64,000 nt of DNA from Streptomyces sp. NBC_00237 (GTDB taxonomy: Bacteria; Actinomycetota; Actinomycetes; Streptomycetales; Streptomycetaceae). The DNA lies in assembly GCF_026342435.1 (NCBI RefSeq), contig NZ_JAPEMT010000005.1, forward strand, positions 1 to 64,000. Reading direction: 5' to 3'. The notes beneath the pieces are model-generated. The model was given only the letters and a program-made list of their open reading frames with translations, was not told the origin of the DNA and ran no database searches. Shown here in pieces: positions 1 through 13,158 of the stretch. How positions within the stretch are numbered: the stretch's first letter is position 1; each line of letters opens with the position of its first letter. The position numbers and the translations under genes were made by a program.

Positions 1-4258
<4,258 letters not shown>

Positions 4259-4335
4259 CTCAGTTGCTCGCGTCCACTGTGTTAGTTCTGAAATAACGAA
4301 CAGCTGTGAAAACACCAGCGTTCAAATTTCATAGT
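4259..4335 (+). other. 23S-5S spacer
   Basis: Short transcribed spacer. Bases 4265-4289 are the downstream arm of the stem pairing with 1107-1130 and flanking the 23S gene. Nothing else is recognisable. Confidence 0.8.
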
Positions 4336-4455
4336 GTTTCGGTGGTCATAGCGTTAGGGAAACGCCCGGTTACATTCCGAACCCGGAAGCTAAGCCTTTC
4401 AGCGCCGATGGTACTGCAGGGGGGACCCTGTGGGAGAGTAGGACGCCGCCGAACA
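4336..4455 (+). rRNA. rrf: 5S ribosomal RNA
   Basis: A 120-base 5S rRNA of Streptomyces type, starting GTTTCGGTGGTCATAGCG and containing the conserved CCGAACCCGGAAGCTAAGCC loop and GGGAGAGTAGGACGCCGCC near the 3' end. It is the last gene of the rRNA operon. Confidence 0.96.
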
Positions 4456-4466
4456 ATCATTGTGGG

Positions 4467-4500
4467 AAAGCCCCGCACCAGTAATGGTGCGGGGCTTTTC
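4467..4500 (+). terminator. rRNA operon terminator
   Basis: A perfect 13-bp stem (AAAGCCCCGCACC and its complement) with a 6-base loop, followed by TTTT at 4496-4499. It lies 12 bases after 5S, as expected for the intrinsic terminator of the rRNA operon. Confidence 0.92.
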
Positions 4501-4605
4501 TGCGTTTAAGGGGGCACGATGTACCCCTGTGCGGCCAGTGGTCGTGGCTGAGGGTAAGGTCAGGGGGAAAATCGTTGGCACGTTCCCACAGCAGGAGGCC
4601 CCCGG

Positions 4606-5214
4606 GTGGAGGTCCAGGAGACTCGCGTTCAGACGGACCGAGTCCTCACCATCCCCAACATCCTGAGCATGGCTCGCCTCGTCGGCGTGCCCTTGTTCCT
4701 GTGGCTGATTCTCCGCCCGGTGTTCGGTGGACCCAACAGCGACTGGTGGGCCTTGTTGGTGCTGATGCTCAGTGGCATCAGCGACTACCTCGACGGCAAG
4801 CTCGCGCGCAAGTGGAACCAGATCAGCAGTCTGGGACGGTTGCTCGACCCGGCGGCTGACAGGCTCTACATTCTGTCGACCCTCGTCGGGCTGACCTGGC
4901 GCGAGATCCTGCCCTGGTGGGTCACCGGCGCCCTTTTGGCGCGCGAGCTCATGCTTCTCGTGATGGTGGGTATCCTCCGTCGACACGGCTATCCGCCACC
5001 GCAGGTGAACTTCCTCGGCAAGGCAGCCACGTTCAATCTGATGTATGCCTTCCCGTTGTTGCTGCTCAGCGATCGCGGCGGGTGGCTCGGCGAACTTGGT
5101 GCTATTTTCGGATGGGCGTTCGCCGGATGGGGTACAACCTTGTATTGGTGGGCAGGGATTCTCTACGTGGTCCAGGTCCGTCGGCTCGTCAAGGCGGACG
5201 CCGCGACCGATTGA
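4606..5214 (+). CDS. CDP-alcohol phosphatidyltransferase family membrane protein
   Basis: A 202-residue integral membrane enzyme of phospholipid synthesis, transferring a phosphatidyl group from CDP-diacylglycerol to an alcohol. The signature D-G-x2-A-R-x8-G-x3-D-x3-D is complete (DYLDGKLARKW through GRLLDPAADRL, about residues 63-90), and several hydrophobic segments follow. GTG start at 4606 with AGGAGG about 8 bases upstream. It occupies the place of pgsA2 (Rv1822) in the conserved block. The alcohol accepted (glycerol-3-phosphate, inositol phosphate or other) cannot be read from the sequence. Confidence 0.9.
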   Translation: MEVQETRVQTDRVLTIPNILSMARLVGVPLFLWLILRPVFGGPNSDWWALLVLMLSGISDYLDGKLARKWNQISSLGRLLDPAADRLYILSTLVGLTWREILPWWVTGALLARELMLLVMVGILRRHGYPPPQVNFLGKAATFNLMYAFPLLLLSDRGGWLGELGAIFGWAFAGWGTTLYWWAGILYVVQVRRLVKADAATD

Positions 5215-5331
5215 GCCTGTCTAAGCGGCGCAGCGCGGCGCCGGCCCTCGTAGACCTCTGAGGCTGTGAAGGTGAGCTCCGGGCGGGCTCAGTCGGCTGG
5301 ATCTTTCTCTTCAAAGGAGGAATCTTCCGAC

Positions 5332-7827
5332 ATGAAGGCCGTCGTGATGGCCGGCGGTGAAGGCACACGCCTTCGCCCCATGACCTCAAGCATGCCCAAG
5401 CCTCTTCTGCCGGTGGTCAACCGGCCGATCATGGAGCACGTGCTGAGGTTGCTCAAGCGGCACGGGCTCAGTGAGACCGTCGTCACCGTGCAGTTTCTGG
5501 CTTCGCTCGTCAAGAACTACTTCGGCGACGGGGAAGAGCTCGGAATGGAGCTCACTTATGCCAATGAGGAGAAGCCACTCGGCACCGCGGGCAGCGTGAA
5601 GAATGCCGAAGAGGCGTTGAAGGACGACGCCTTTCTGGTCATTTCCGGGGACGCGCTCACCGACTTCGATCTGACCGACCTCATACGTTTCCACAAGGAG
5701 AAGGGCGCACTGGTCACGGTGTGCCTGACCAGGGTGCCGAACCCGTTGGAATTCGGCATCACGATCGTGGACGAAGAGGGGAAGGTCGAGCGGTTCCTGG
5801 AGAAGCCGACCTGGGGACAGGTCTTCTCGGACACCGTGAACACGGGCATCTACGTGATGGAACCCGAGGTCTTCGACTACGTCGACGCGGATGTCTCGGT
5901 GGACTGGTCGGGGGATGTCTTCCCGCAGCTGATGAAGGAAGGCAAGCCGATCTACGGCTATGTCGCCGAGGGCTACTGGGAGGACGTCGGCACCCACGAG
6001 AGCTATGTGAAGGCTCAGGCCGACGTGCTGGAGGGCAAGGTCGACGTCGAGCTCGACGGGTTCGAGATCTCGCCCGGAGTGTGGGTCGCGGAAGGCGCCG
6101 AGGTGCACGCGGACGCCGTGCTCCGGGGGCCGCTGTACATCGGGGACTACGCCAAGGTCGAGGCCGGGGCGGAGATCCGTGAGCACAGCGTGGTGGGGTC
6201 GAACGTGGTGGTGAAGAGCGGGGCCTTCCTGCACAGGGCCGTCGTTCACGACAACGTCTACATCGGGCAGCACAGCAATCTTCGCGGCTGCGTGATCGGT
6301 AAGAACACCGACGTCATGCGGGCCGCCCGGATCGAGGACGGAGCGGTCATCGGAGATGAGTGCCTCGTCGGTGAAGAATCGATCATTCAGGGCAATGTGC
6401 GGGTCTACCCGTTCAAGACGATCGAGGCTGGGGCCTTCGTCAACACGTCGGTGATCTGGGAGTCCCGTGGGCAGGCGCACCTCTTCGGGGCGCGCGGGGT
6501 CTCCGGGATCCTGAACGTGGAGATCACGCCGGAGCTGGCGGTGCGGCTGGCGGGTGCGTACGCGACGACGCTGAAGAAGGGGTCGACGGTCACCACCGCG
6601 CGCGACCACTCCCGGGGTGCGCGGGCGCTGAAGCGGGCTGTCATTTCCGCGCTTCAGGCGAGTGCCATTGACGTACGGGACCTGGAGAACGTGCCGTTGC
6701 CCGTGGCGCGGCAGCAGACGGCGCGGGGGAGTGCCGGCGGGATCATGATCCGTACGACGCCCGGGGTGCCGGACTCGGTGGACATCATGTTCTTTGACGA
6801 GCGCGGTGCGGACCTGTCGCAGGGCGGGCAGCGGAAGCTGGACCGGGTATACGCGCGGCAGGAGTACCGGCGTGCGTTCCCCGGGGAGATCGGCGATCTG
6901 CACTTCCCGGCGAGCGTCTTCGACTCGTACACCGGGTCGTTGTTGCGGAATCTGGACGCGACGGGAATCGCGGATTCCGGGCTGAAGGTCGTCGTCGACG
7001 CGTCCAACGGCAGTGCGGGGCTGGTGCTGCCCAGCCTGCTGGGGCGGCTCGGTGTCGATTCGCTGACGATCAATCCGGGTCTTGACGAGGCGCGGCCGAC
7101 GGAGACCGCGGATTCGCGGCGGGCCGGTCTCGTGCGGCTCGGGGAGATCGTCGCCTCCGCGCGGGCCGACTTCGGGGTGCGGTTCGACCCGGTGGGCGAG
7201 CGGCTGTCGTTGGTGGACGAGCGCGGGCGGATCATCGAGGACGACCGGGCGTTGTTGGTGATGCTGGACCTGGTGGCCGCCGAGCGGCGCAGCGGGCGGG
7301 TGGCGTTGCCGGTGACGACCACCAGGGTGGCCGAGCAGGTGGCGGCGTACCACGGGACGCAGGTGGAGTGGACGACGACGTCACCCGACGACCTGACCAG
7401 GGTGGGGCGCGAGGACGCGACCATCTTCGGAGGAGACGGGCGCGGTGGGTTCATCGTGCCGGAGTTCAGCAGTGTCTTCGACGGGGCGGCTGCCTTCGTG
7501 CGGTTGATCGGGCTGGTGGCGAGGACGCAGTTGACGTTGAGTCAGATCGATGCGCGGATTCCCCGGGCACATGTGCTGCGGCGTGATCTGGCCACGCCGT
7601 GGGCGGTGAAGGGGCTCGTGATGCGCCGGGTCGTCGAGGCGGCCGGGGAACGGTCGGTGGACACCACCGACGGTGTGCGGGTCGTGGAGGCCGACGGGCG
7701 CTGGGTGATGGTGCTGCCCGATCCGGCGGAGGCCGTCACCCACTTGTGGGCGGAGGGGCCGGACGACGACTCCGCCCAGGCGCTCCTCGACGAGTGGTCG
7801 GCGATCGTCGACAGCGCAGGTCACTGA
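5332..7827 (+). CDS. Mannose-1-phosphate guanylyltransferase with degenerate phosphomannomutase domain
   Basis: An 831-residue three-part protein. Residues 1-230 are a sugar-phosphate nucleotidyltransferase, opening with MKAVVMAGGEGTRLRPMT and including the LxxLTDFDL-type metal region (SGDALTDFD). Residues 250-375 show left-handed beta-helix hexapeptide repeats. Residues 380-831 resemble phosphohexomutases, but the phosphoserine loop TASHNP is replaced by R474-T-T-P-G-V and the metal loop DGDADR by D619-P-V-G-E-R, so mutase activity is unlikely. The expected product is GDP-mannose for glycosylation. ATG at 5332 follows a strong AAAGGAGG; an upstream in-frame GTG at 5266 has no comparable ribosome site. 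Confidence 0.9.
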   Translation: MKAVVMAGGEGTRLRPMTSSMPKPLLPVVNRPIMEHVLRLLKRHGLSETVVTVQFLASLVKNYFGDGEELGMELTYANEEKPLGTAGSVKNAEEALKDDAFLVISGDALTDFDLTDLIRFHKEKGALVTVCLTRVPNPLEFGITIVDEEGKVERFLEKPTWGQVFSDTVNTGIYVMEPEVFDYVDADVSVDWSGDVFPQLMKEGKPIYGYVAEGYWEDVGTHESYVKAQADVLEGKVDVELDGFEISPGVWVAEGAEVHADAVLRGPLYIGDYAKVEAGAEIREHSVVGSNVVVKSGAFLHRAVVHDNVYIGQHSNLRGCVIGKNTDVMRAARIEDGAVIGDECLVGEESIIQGNVRVYPFKTIEAGAFVNTSVIWESRGQAHLFGARGVSGILNVEITPELAVRLAGAYATTLKKGSTVTTARDHSRGARALKRAVISALQASAIDVRDLENVPLPVARQQTARGSAGGIMIRTTPGVPDSVDIMFFDERGADLSQGGQRKLDRVYARQEYRRAFPGEIGDLHFPASVFDSYTGSLLRNLDATGIADSGLKVVVDASNGSAGLVLPSLLGRLGVDSLTINPGLDEARPTETADSRRAGLVRLGEIVASARADFGVRFDPVGERLSLVDERGRIIEDDRALLVMLDLVAAERRSGRVALPVTTTRVAEQVAAYHGTQVEWTTTSPDDLTRVGREDATIFGGDGRGGFIVPEFSSVFDGAAAFVRLIGLVARTQLTLSQIDARIPRAHVLRRDLATPWAVKGLVMRRVVEAAGERSVDTTDGVRVVEADGRWVMVLPDPAEAVTHLWAEGPDDDSAQALLDEWSAIVDSAGH

Positions 7828-7915
7828 CGTAGGGCCGGTGTGCCGGAGGGCGGTTCGTGACGCCTTCCGGTGCGCCGGTGGGGGCATTCGGTGGTAGGGG
7901 CTGCGACATGCGACG

Positions 7916-8851
7916 ATGTGCGGCATGTCGCAGCAGCCCCCCGTTCGGAGCACCCCTTCTCCACCGAGGCGTCCCGATGCGTCCATGTCGCTGCTGACGA
8001 ACGTGATGGAGCACAGTCTCGACGACGGGTACGCCGAGGCGGCGGCCCGTCAGAAGGCCGACGGGACCGCCGGGATGCCGCGCACCCTGCGCAGGAAGCT
8101 CGGTCTGGCGGCCTGTCTGGTACTGGCTGCCGCCGTCGTGACGCTCGGCGCGGCCAATGCGCGGATAGCGGCTCCCGTCATCGCGAAGGAACGCGAGAAG
8201 CTCGTGGACCGGATTCAGTCCGAGACCGCTGCGGCCGACAAGCTGGAGAAGAACGTCGAAACCCTGCGGGTGGACGTGGGGGAGCGTCAACGGAAGGCGC
8301 TGGAGCAGCACGGGGGTGACCAGGCCGAACTGGTTTCCCTGCTCTCCGGAGCAACCCCGGTGTCAGGACCGGGCGTCAAACTGGTCGTGGACGACGCGAA
8401 AGAGACCGGTGAGGGCAGTGACGGGCCGCGTGGCAGCAGTGGCTTCGCCGATACCGGGCGGGTGCGCGACCGGGACATGCAGCGGTTCGTCAACGGGCTC
8501 TGGCAGTCCGGTGCGGAAGCCGTCGCGATCAACGGGCAGCGGCTGACGATGCTGTCGGCGATCCGGGCGGCGGGCGACGCGATACTGGTCGACAACAGGC
8601 CCCTGGCGCCGCCGTACACGGTGCTGGCGGTGGGGGGAAAGCACCTCAACACGACGTTCAACGACAGTGCCGACGGGCAGTACCTGCACGCGCTGCAGGA
8701 GAGCTACGGCATTCGTACGAGCGTCACCGACCAGGAGGAGGTGCGGCTCCCGGCCGCGCCGAGCCTGATCGTACGCATCGCCCAGCCGCTGGCCGCCGGC
8801 GGCGGGAAAGGCGTGGCCGAACCGAAGAAGACAGAGAAGGGCACATCGTGA
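7916..8851 (+). CDS. DUF881 family membrane-anchored protein (first copy)
   Basis: A 311-residue protein: a cytoplasmic N-terminus of about 65 residues, one transmembrane helix (about 67-85, LAACLVLAAAVVTLGAA), a short coiled-coil stretch (about 90-125), then the extracytoplasmic DUF881 domain. Homologues sit next to divisome genes in Gram-positive bacteria (YlxW/YlxX-type), and the order DUF881-Sbp-DUF881 matches Rv1823-Rv1825. The function is unknown; a role near the cell envelope or division site is inference. Start choice is uncertain: ATG at 7916, 7925 or 7985 are all in frame. The stop overlaps the next start (GTGA). Confidence 0.82.
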   Translation: MCGMSQQPPVRSTPSPPRRPDASMSLLTNVMEHSLDDGYAEAAARQKADGTAGMPRTLRRKLGLAACLVLAAAVVTLGAANARIAAPVIAKEREKLVDRIQSETAAADKLEKNVETLRVDVGERQRKALEQHGGDQAELVSLLSGATPVSGPGVKLVVDDAKETGEGSDGPRGSSGFADTGRVRDRDMQRFVNGLWQSGAEAVAINGQRLTMLSAIRAAGDAILVDNRPLAPPYTVLAVGGKHLNTTFNDSADGQYLHALQESYGIRTSVTDQEEVRLPAAPSLIVRIAQPLAAGGGKGVAEPKKTEKGTS

Positions 8852-9180
8852 TCGCCGTACTGGGCCTCGTCGTGGGAGTCGTGGTCGGATTGCTGGTCCG
8901 GCCCGAAGTGCCGGCGGTGGTCGAGCCCTACCTGCCGATCGCCGTGGTCGCAGCGCTGGACGCGGTCTTCGGCGGGCTGAGGGCCATGCTCGACGGAATC
9001 TTCGTCGACAAGGTCTTCGTGGTCTCCTTCCTGTCGAACGTGGTGGTCGCCGCCCTGATCGTCTTCCTCGGCGACAAGCTGGGCGTCGGCGCACAGTTGT
9101 CGACCGGTGTGGTGGTCGTCCTCGGCATCCGGATCTTCTCCAACGCTGCCGCCATCCGTCGGCACATCTTCCGGGCGTGA
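8848..9180 (+). CDS. sbp: Small basic protein family (Sbp)
   Basis: A 110-residue membrane protein with three hydrophobic helices (about 3-20, 27-75, 80-100) and the family sequence GLVVGVVVGLLVRPEVP. It matches the small basic protein family that lies between the two DUF881 genes in actinobacteria (Rv1824) and near ftsZ-ylm genes in firmicutes. GTG start overlaps the upstream stop, and its own stop overlaps the next GTG, so the three genes are translationally coupled. The molecular role is unknown. Confidence 0.88.
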   Translation: MIAVLGLVVGVVVGLLVRPEVPAVVEPYLPIAVVAALDAVFGGLRAMLDGIFVDKVFVVSFLSNVVVAALIVFLGDKLGVGAQLSTGVVVVLGIRIFSNAAAIRRHIFRA

Positions 9181-9989
9181 CGCCGGTGAGCAACGAGAGC
9201 GACGGCGCGAGCACCAGCGCGAGCGATGAAGAGCCTCAGGTAGCCGAAGAGCACCACAAGCACCGGGAAGTGACGGGACGTCAGCGATTGGTCGCGGGGC
9301 TGTGGCCGCCCAGGGTGACGCGGGCCCAGCTGATCGTGGCGCTGCTGCTGTTCGGGCTGGGGCTCGGACTGGCCATCCAGGTCAACTCCACCAGCGAGGA
9401 CGGGGCGCTGCGCGGTGCGCGGCAGGAGGACCTCGTACGCATCCTGGACGAACTGGACGACCGTACGCAGCGCCTTGAGGACGAGAAGCAGCGGCTCGAC
9501 GCCCAGAAGACGGAGCTGGAGACCAGTTCCGACCAGGCGGAGGAGGCGCGCAAGCAGACGCTGGAGAAGGAGCGTCAGCTCGGTGTGCTGGCGGGGACCG
9601 TGGGCGCTCAGGGGCCCGGGATCACGCTGACCGTCGGCGACCCGCACAAGACGGTCGAACCGGACCGGCTGCTCGACACCATCCAGGAGTTGCGGGCGGC
9701 CGGTGCGGAGGCAGTGCAGATCAATGACGTACGGGTCGTGGCCAACACGTATTTCTCCGGGGACGCAGGCAGTATTCAGATCGACGGGAAGAAGGTCACG
9801 GCTCCGTACACCTTCAAGGTGATCGGGAAGCCGCAGGATCTGGAGCCCGCGCTGAACATCCCCGGCGGGGTCGTCCAGACTCTGGAGAAGGAGCAGGCCA
9901 CCGCCGTGGTGAAGCGACTTGAGAAGATCGTCGTGAATGCCTTGCGACCGGCGAAGCGGCCTGACTACGCTCGGTCGTCATCCCAGTGA
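9177..9989 (+). CDS. DUF881 family membrane-anchored protein (second copy)
   Basis: A 270-residue paralogue of the gene at 7916. It has a charged cytoplasmic N-terminus, one transmembrane helix near residues 50-65 (LIVALLLFGLGLGLAIQV), a clear coiled coil (about 75-130, DELDDRTQRLEDEKQRL), and a DUF881 domain to the end. The coiled coil suggests oligomerisation. GTG at 9177 overlaps the upstream stop; GTG at 9186 is an alternative. It corresponds by position to Rv1825, whose next gene in mycobacteria is gcvH; here gcvH is missing. Confidence 0.86.
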   Translation: MTPVSNESDGASTSASDEEPQVAEEHHKHREVTGRQRLVAGLWPPRVTRAQLIVALLLFGLGLGLAIQVNSTSEDGALRGARQEDLVRILDELDDRTQRLEDEKQRLDAQKTELETSSDQAEEARKQTLEKERQLGVLAGTVGAQGPGITLTVGDPHKTVEPDRLLDTIQELRAAGAEAVQINDVRVVANTYFSGDAGSIQIDGKKVTAPYTFKVIGKPQDLEPALNIPGGVVQTLEKEQATAVVKRLEKIVVNALRPAKRPDYARSSSQ

Positions 9990-10179
9990 AGCCGGGGCGA
10001 ATGAGCGTCGTCGGACACGGGCATGAGGTTGCGGGGGGTCGACGCACCAAGGACGTGGTGCGTGGTGGAAACTGTCCGAGTGATACGGACGTTGTGAAGA
10101 TGTCCAAGTCAGCAGGTTTGTTGACGCAGGGTTCGTCCTGCCCCACGGGCGGGTCTGTTTCGGTCAAGGGGAATCGCCC
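9990..10179 (+). promoter_or_regulatory. Intergenic region upstream of the FHA gene
   Basis: 190 bases with no coding potential. It holds a small hairpin (GCACCA...TGGTGC, about 10026-10045) and presumably the promoter of the FHA-MerR genes. It occupies the position of gcvH in mycobacteria. No relic of lipoyl protein (the ETDKA-type lipoylation motif) is visible in any frame. Confidence 0.5.
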
Positions 10180-11007
10180 GTGAAGTTGTTTGCGAAATTG
10201 TTCGGCAAGAGTGCACGTGACGACAGCAGCTCCCACACTGCGCGTCACCGTGCCCCGCGCCCCGGTGAGACGGAGGAGCAGGGCGGCGACCGCCCGCTCT
10301 TCCGTGACGAGGTCGGCGGCCACGGCGCGCCGTCTGTTGACCCGGCTGGTCCCGGCCGCATAGGTTCCGGAGAACCATCAACCTCAAGTACGGGTGGAGG
10401 GTTCACTCCCGACCCGTACGCAACCAGCGCCCATCACACTGGGCAGCCGCGGCAGGAGGATCCGTCCATGTCGGCGTTGCCTGTTTGTACGAGGTGCGGT
10501 CACCGGAATGCCGCGGACAGCCGCTTCTGCTCCAACTGCGGTGCGCCGCTGCGGGCCGGAGCCGCCGCCGAGCGGCCTTCGGAGACCACGTCGACCATCT
10601 CCATCTCGGGCCTTGAGGCGTACGAGGCGGAGAAGACCGGTCAGACCCAGCTTCCGTCGCTGTCGCCCGAGGCCCAGGCCGCGGTCGACGCGCTTCCGCT
10701 GGGTGCGGCGCTGCTGGTGGTGCGGCGCGGTCCGAACTCGGGTAGCCGCTTCCTGCTGGACGGTGAGCTGACCACGGCCGGCCGCCACCCGCAGAGCGAC
10801 ATCTTCCTCGACGACGTGACCGTGTCGAGGCGGCACGTCGAGTTCCGCCGGGGCGGGGACGGTGGTTTCACCGTCTCCGACGTCGGCAGCCTCAACGGCA
10901 CGTACGTCAACCGGGAGCGCATCGACGCGGTTCCGCTGGCGAACGGCGACGAGGTGCAGATCGGTAAGTACCGGCTGGTCTTCTACGCGAGCCAGCTGGG
11001 CGTCTGA
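10180..11007 (+). CDS. garA: GarA/OdhI-type FHA protein with zinc ribbon
   Basis: A 275-residue soluble protein. Residues 103-120 form a zinc ribbon (CTRCGHRNAADSRFCSNCG, two CxxC pairs). E135-T-T-S138 is the motif phosphorylated on threonine in GarA and OdhI. Residues 178-270 are an FHA domain with the phosphothreonine-binding residues (GRHPQSD, SRRHVEF, SLNGTYVN). In mycobacteria and corynebacteria the homologue, when unphosphorylated, inhibits 2-oxoglutarate dehydrogenase, and Ser/Thr kinases release it by phosphorylating ETTS. Synteny (Rv1827 position) supports orthology. The N-terminal 100 residues, including the zinc ribbon, are an extension relative to GarA. GTG start, with AAGGGGA upstream. 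Confidence 0.87.
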   Translation: MKLFAKLFGKSARDDSSSHTARHRAPRPGETEEQGGDRPLFRDEVGGHGAPSVDPAGPGRIGSGEPSTSSTGGGFTPDPYATSAHHTGQPRQEDPSMSALPVCTRCGHRNAADSRFCSNCGAPLRAGAAAERPSETTSTISISGLEAYEAEKTGQTQLPSLSPEAQAAVDALPLGAALLVVRRGPNSGSRFLLDGELTTAGRHPQSDIFLDDVTVSRRHVEFRRGGDGGFTVSDVGSLNGTYVNRERIDAVPLANGDEVQIGKYRLVFYASQLGV

Positions 11008-11025
11008 TCCCTTCAGGGAAGGTCC

Positions 11026-11769
11026 ATGCTGCGAATCCAGACGGGCGGTGCCGTGCGCGGCGCCGCCTCCGCCGGCGGCAGGCTGATGAGCATCGGTTCG
11101 GTGCTCAGCCTGCTGCGCGAGGAATTTCCCGAAGTAACGATCTCCAAGATCCGCTTTCTGGAGGCGGAGGGGCTGGTCGAGCCGCAGCGCACGCCGTCCG
11201 GGTACCGGAAGTTCGGTCCGGCGGACGTGGAGCGGCTCGCTCAGGTGCTGCGGATGCAGCGCGACCACTACCTCCCGCTCAAGGTCATCAAGGAGCACCT
11301 CGACGCGCTGGAGCGCGGCGAGGACGTCCGGCTGCCGTCCCCGGGCGGGCCGCGCGAGCTGCTCGACGGGGCGCCGGAGGTGGCCGCGGAGCGGGTGACC
11401 GTGGCACGGCTCGGGCGCGACGAGCTGCTGGCGGCCGCTGAGGTCGAGGAGAGCGAGCTCGGCGAGTGGGAGGCGTACGGACTCATCTCGGAACTGCCCG
11501 ACGGCGGTTACGACGCGGAGGCCGTCACGGTGGCGAGAATCGTCGCGGACCTGGGGCGCTTCGGTCTGGAACCGAGACACCTGCGGGCCATGAAGGCCGC
11601 GGCGGACCGGGAGGCCGGGTTGATCGGCAATGTCGTCGCTCCGTTGCGGCGACACCGCAATCCGCAGACGAGGGCGCATGCCGAGGCGACCACGAGGGAG
11701 CTCGCGGGGCTCTCCGTACGACTGCATGCGGCGCTGGTACAGACCGCGCTGAGGTCCGGCTCGAACTGA
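11026..11769 (+). CDS. ftsR: MerR-family regulator, FtsR type
   Basis: A 247-residue transcription factor. The N-terminal winged helix (about 22-95: SIGSVLSLLREEFPEVTISK, IRFLEAEGLVEPQRTPSGYR) is of the MerR class, with no metal-binding cysteines in the C-terminal part. It is orthologous by sequence and position to Rv1828 and to C. glutamicum FtsR, which activates ftsZ. It follows the FHA gene by 18 bases (AGGGAAGG ribosome site), so the two are probably co-transcribed. Regulation of cell division is inferred from the family. Confidence 0.86.
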   Translation: MLRIQTGGAVRGAASAGGRLMSIGSVLSLLREEFPEVTISKIRFLEAEGLVEPQRTPSGYRKFGPADVERLAQVLRMQRDHYLPLKVIKEHLDALERGEDVRLPSPGGPRELLDGAPEVAAERVTVARLGRDELLAAAEVEESELGEWEAYGLISELPDGGYDAEAVTVARIVADLGRFGLEPRHLRAMKAAADREAGLIGNVVAPLRRHRNPQTRAHAEATTRELAGLSVRLHAALVQTALRSGSN

Positions 11770-11834
11770 GCCGCAGGTGGAGTGAACAGGAGCCCGACTA
11801 CCCAAACCGGTCGGGCACGTCCTAGGGTTGCTGT

Positions 11835-12308
11835 GTGAATGAGCTCGACGTCGTAGGTGTCAGGGTGGAAATGCCCAACAACCAGCCGATCGTGCTCCTG
11901 CGTGAAGTGGGAGGCGATCGGTACCTTCCCATTTGGATCGGACCGGGTGAGGCCACTGCCATCGCCTTCGCCCAGCAGGGGCTGGCCCCCGCCAGGCCGC
12001 TGACGCACGACCTCTTCAAGGACGTGCTCGAAGCGGTCGGCCAGGAGCTCACCGAGGTGCGGATCACCGATCTGCGGGACGGGGTCTTCTACGCCGAGCT
12101 GGTCTTCGCCAGCGGTGTCGAGGTCAGTGCCAGGCCGTCCGACGCGATAGCGCTCGCGCTGCGCACCGGAACGCCGATCTACGGCAGTGACGGGGTCCTG
12201 GACGATGCCGGGATCGCGATTCCGGACGAGCAGGAGGACGAGGTCGAGAAGTTCCGTGAGTTCCTCGACCAGATCTCGCCGGAGGACTTCGGCACCAACA
12301 GTCAGTGA
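11835..12308 (+). CDS. Bifunctional nuclease (DUF151) family protein
   Basis: A 157-residue single-domain protein of the BFN/DUF151 family: MNELDVVGVRVEMPNNQPIV, LPIWIGPGEA, and the ARPSDAIALALRTGTPIY region are all present. Plant BFN1 members degrade RNA and DNA; the bacterial role is unproven. It sits between two MerR genes exactly as Rv1829 does. GTG start at 11835; the 65-base gap after the previous gene may hold its own promoter. Confidence 0.87.
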   Translation: MNELDVVGVRVEMPNNQPIVLLREVGGDRYLPIWIGPGEATAIAFAQQGLAPARPLTHDLFKDVLEAVGQELTEVRITDLRDGVFYAELVFASGVEVSARPSDAIALALRTGTPIYGSDGVLDDAGIAIPDEQEDEVEKFREFLDQISPEDFGTNSQ

Positions 12309-12546
12309 TCCGGTGAACGGCCGGTGGGTCGGTGATCCAGCGGTCGGTGATCCAGTGAGTCGCACGTCCCCGGTGGGCCTTCGGGTCCCCGGGGACTTCT
12401 GCGCATTCGAGTAGCCTTTCCCCGAGGAGAGATACGGGAAACCACTCTCAGGGTGATTATCACTCGGCGTGCCGAGTGTGGCGATCGTTGACGCACCCCG
12501 GGTGACTGCCTACCGTCGACAAGGCAGGTCAAGGACGGAGGTCGGC

Positions 12547-13158
12547 GTGAGAATCAGCGGCGACGGTACGGCGACGGGCGGGCCGTATCCGCTCGGCAGT
12601 TCGGCCGACCCCACAGCGAGCCCCACAGACAATCAGCACCCCCGCGCGGCGGCCCAGCCCGCTGTCGAGACGGTCGGATACCGGGGGCCCACCGCGTGTG
12701 CCGCGGCCGGGATCACGTACCGGCAACTGGACTACTGGGCGCGCACCGGGCTCGTGGAGCCGAGTGTGCGGCCCGCGTACGGGTCGGGCACGCAGCGGCT
12801 GTACAGCTTTCGCGATGTCGTCGTACTCAAGATCGTCAAGCGGTTCCTGGACACCGGGGTCGCGTTGCAGAACATCCGGGCCGCCGTGCAGCACCTGAGG
12901 GCCCGGGGCTTTCAGGATCTGGAGCGGATGACGCTGATGAGCGACGGGGCGACCGTCTACGAGTGCACCTCGCCGGACGAGGTCGTCAGCCTGTTGCAGG
13001 GGGGCCAGGGAATCTTCGGGATCGCCGTGGGCGTGGTGTGGCGGGACGTCGAGACGGCGCTGTCGCAGCTGCACGGGGAGCGGGTGGACACCGGCGAGAC
13101 CCTGGTCGGGAACAACCCGGGGGACGAGCTGGCGCGGCGGCGGAACCGGGCCGTCTGA
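12547..13158 (+). CDS. MerR-family regulator (Rv1830/ResR-like)
   Basis: A 203-residue regulator. After a low-complexity N-terminus (1-45), a MerR winged helix spans about 47-120 (GYRGPTACAAAGITYRQLDY, WARTGLVEPSVRP, RLYSFRDVVVLKIVKRFLDTG) and a C-terminal effector or dimer region follows. By position and sequence it is the orthologue of Rv1830, reported as a growth and division regulator. GTG at 12547 is chosen because GGAGG lies just upstream; an in-frame upstream start at 12469 lacks this. The 238-base region before it holds its promoter. Confidence 0.85.
   Translation: MRISGDGTATGGPYPLGSSADPTASPTDNQHPRAAAQPAVETVGYRGPTACAAAGITYRQLDYWARTGLVEPSVRPAYGSGTQRLYSFRDVVVLKIVKRFLDTGVALQNIRAAVQHLRARGFQDLERMTLMSDGATVYECTSPDEVVSLLQGGQGIFGIAVGVVWRDVETALSQLHGERVDTGETLVGNNPGDELARRRNRAV

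Noticed and set aside
5386..7353. 655-residue open frame on the reverse strand opposite the GDP-mannose pyrophosphorylase gene
   Set aside because: It is rich in Arg, Pro, His and Asp, as antisense of a high-GC gene always is, has no domain, and overlaps a clear gene with a strong ribosome site.
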